From an uncultured Christensenella sp. (GTDB taxonomy: Bacteria > Bacillota > Clostridia > Christensenellales > UBA3700): a stretch of 23,506 nucleotides of DNA. The stretch lies in contig CAJUBA010000022.1 of assembly GCA_910584635.1 (NCBI GenBank), forward strand, positions 1 to 23,506. Reading direction: 5' to 3'. The notes under the pieces are model-generated. The model made no database searches. It was not told where the DNA came from and was given only the letters and a program-made list of their open reading frames with translations. Below, in pieces: positions 22,507 to 23,506 of this stretch. Positions within the stretch are counted from its first letter, which is position 1, and each line of letters starts with the position of its first letter. A program made the position numbers and the translations under genes.

Positions 22507-22540
22507 AAAAACGCGGATGGCACTATCCGCGTTTTTATTT
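22507..22540 (+). terminator. Terminator after the GH3 gene
   Basis: AAAAACGCGGAT (22507-22518) pairs with ATCCGCGTTTTT (22525-22536) around a six-base loop and continues into TATTT. The A-run on the other side means it could also work for transcripts coming from the right. Confidence 0.9.
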
Positions 22541-22550
22541 ATTCAATTTC

Positions 22551-22665
22551 CCCGACCAAACGTAAAATCTCCGTTCTACTACGATTTTAGTCGGACTTAA
22601 TACGGATTCTGTATTTAACTTAGATATTTCGACTACGTTTCACTCCGCTCAATATGACGGGAGAT
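22551..22665. repeat. Intergenic repeat copy C
   Basis: 22551-22595 matches copy B at 5858-5902. It continues with CGGACTTAATACGGAT and TTAGATATTTCGAC (22620-22633), as in copy A, and then ACTACGTTTCACTCCGCTCA and ATATGACGGGAG. Confidence 0.78.
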
Positions 22666-22756
22666 AAAACATTATTTGTTAATTCTTTCATCATTATAAA
22701 ATAAACGTAATGTTTCTATATTAGTTATATTGATAGTACAGACAAACGCTTATTCA

Positions 22757-22811
22757 TCCGTCATTCTGAGCCTGTCGAAGAATCTAGTCTTATGCCGTTA
22801 GGCTTATCCGT
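22757..22811. repeat. Intergenic repeat copy D, inverted
   Basis: Read on the minus strand it gives ACGGATAAGCC..ACGGCATAAGACT-AGAT-TTCGAC, matching copy A (ACGGATAGCC..TCGGCATAAGACTTAGATATTTCGAC), and then CAGGCTCAGAATGACGG. The wording TCATTCTGAGCCTGTCGAAGAATCT is of a kind seen as an intergenic repeat in many bacterial genomes. It lies in opposite orientation to copy C, about 90 bases away. Confidence 0.72.
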
Positions 22812-22841
22812 TTTTATATATTTCTACTTGCTTAGTTTAAC

Positions 22842-22957
22842 AATAGCAAAGCGGAATTACTTTTATTACGCTCATACTTTTTGGTTTCCCTATTTCTGTT
22901 CTACCTCTCGCTTCCGCTAAAAAATATGGCTGTAATCTGTAATTCCGCTTTGCTATT
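22842..22957. repeat. 116-bp element with perfect 19-bp terminal inverted repeats
   Basis: AATAGCAAAGCGGAATTAC (22842-22860) and its exact reverse complement (22939-22957) enclose 78 bases with no open frame of note. This is the form of a small non-coding inverted-repeat element (MITE-like), or a long hairpin between the two convergent genes. The rest of the 502-base gap 22490-22991 contains only the terminator and repeat copies C and D. Confidence 0.78.
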
Positions 22958-22991
22958 TACTTTCTCCTATTCTTTTTCTTTATCCGCTTTC

Positions 22992-23506
22992 TCAGCGTTT
23001 CTTCATGGAACGCTGTTCCTTTAGATAGTCATTATACCTCTCTATCTGATCTTCGCGCAGGTCCACCATCTCCTTCGCCGTCGCCAACGCTTGAGAATCT
23101 CCTACTATCAACTCCGTTTCCTTTACCTTTACTTTCGTTCCTTCGCTTCCTGCGTTCCTTCTGATGTCCTTCATATACTCGTCTTCCATCTTGAACAACG
23201 CTACCGTACTGTCTTTCTTTATCGTCAGTTTTACCAACGGATTTACCGACGACTGTCCAAGTAAGATATAGTACGTAGATTTCTTCTCTTTACACTTATC
23301 CTTACTCATTGCGTATTCTTTCAACGTATCAAAGAACTTCTTCTGTTTAGCGGAGAGTTTTGCGTACGCTTCGTCTAAGGTAAGTCTGGGAGCGGTTACC
23401 TTTGCTTTGGGCGCAGGTTTTTCGGCAGGTATCTCAACTATCTTCTCTACCACTTTTTCCACTTCGATAGGTACTTCTTTCTCTACTATTTTTTCTACCT
23501 CTACCG
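22992..23506 (-). CDS. Unrecognised protein with Val-Glu-Lys repeats, 5' end missing
   Basis: The frame stays open to the right edge, so the start lies outside; a GTG at 23462 is in frame but probably internal. The visible 171 residues begin with a low-complexity repeat of Val, Glu, Lys, Ile and Pro (VEVEKIVEKEVPIEVEKVVEKIVEIP), then Lys/Ala/Pro. A compact, very basic C-terminal domain follows: RLTLDEAYAKLSAKQKKFFDTLKEYA, KKSTYYILLGQSSVNPLVKLTIKKDSTVALFKMEDEYMKDIRRNAGSEG, then KVKETELIVGDSQALATAKEMVDLREDQIERYNDYLKEQ. I do not recognise this domain. The repeat linker suggests a larger structural, multi-domain protein. Confidence 0.7.
   Translation of the reverse strand, partial: VEVEKIVEKEVPIEVEKVVEKIVEIPAEKPAPKAKVTAPRLTLDEAYAKLSAKQKKFFDTLKEYAMSKDKCKEKKSTYYILLGQSSVNPLVKLTIKKDSTVALFKMEDEYMKDIRRNAGSEGTKVKVKETELIVGDSQALATAKEMVDLREDQIERYNDYLKEQRSMKKR

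Noticed and set aside
22842..22957. Inverted repeat as part of a CRISPR array
   Set aside because: There are only two copies, in opposite orientation, and no regular spacer series.

Overview
The window looks like a chromosomal segment of an uncultured low-GC Gram-positive (Bacillota), probably a clostridial gut bacterium. The reasons are an AT-rich sequence with strong AAGGAG-type ribosome binding sites, near-consensus TTGACA/TATAAT promoters, the spore-maturation pair spmA-spmB, lipoprotein signal peptides, a birA-bioY biotin salvage operon and a fucose-type sugar operon. I see no tRNA, rRNA, CRISPR array, intact insertion sequence or prophage. The exact lineage cannot be settled from the sequence alone.

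Layout, left to right. 1-1549 (minus, cut by the left edge): a large surface lipoprotein with GLUG-like repeats, expressed from its own promoter, with a perfect palindrome in its leader. 1888-3589 (minus): birA then bioY, behind a promoter whose -35 box lies in a BirA-type operator. 3884-5197 (minus) and 5329-5760 (plus): a membrane-targeted sialidase-fold protein and a YqeY protein, transcribed divergently from two consensus promoters. 5973-7108 (minus): spmA-spmB with an ATGA overlap. 7170-8624 (minus): an HtrA-like serine protease lipoprotein with a collagen-like stalk.

8780-18299 (minus) holds two consecutive sugar-related gene clusters. The upstream one is fucI, a tandem-domain class II aldolase, a rhamnulokinase-family kinase, a membrane-anchored SGNH esterase and rsmI. 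The downstream one is a TetR regulator, a GH110-like alpha-1,3-galactosidase and a short old-yellow-enzyme-type oxidoreductase. 18500-19336: a bacterial PH-domain membrane protein and a small XRE regulator, divergent around a perfect inverted repeat. 19333-19738: the decayed remains of a GH29 alpha-L-fucosidase. 19994-22489 (plus): a GH3 beta-glycosidase. 22490-22991: an intergenic stretch rich in repeats. 22992-23506 (minus, cut by the right edge): the C-terminus of an unrecognised protein.

Taken together, the genes suggest use of fucosylated and alpha-galactosylated glycans, such as host mucin or blood-group-type structures, or plant glycans. Fucose would be isomerised, phosphorylated and split to dihydroxyacetone phosphate and lactaldehyde, while GH110 and GH3 enzymes without signal peptides act on imported oligosaccharides. 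No sugar transporter is present here. That role assignment is inference from family membership and gene order. Several intergenic regions carry copies of one short repeat family, mostly at gene ends.
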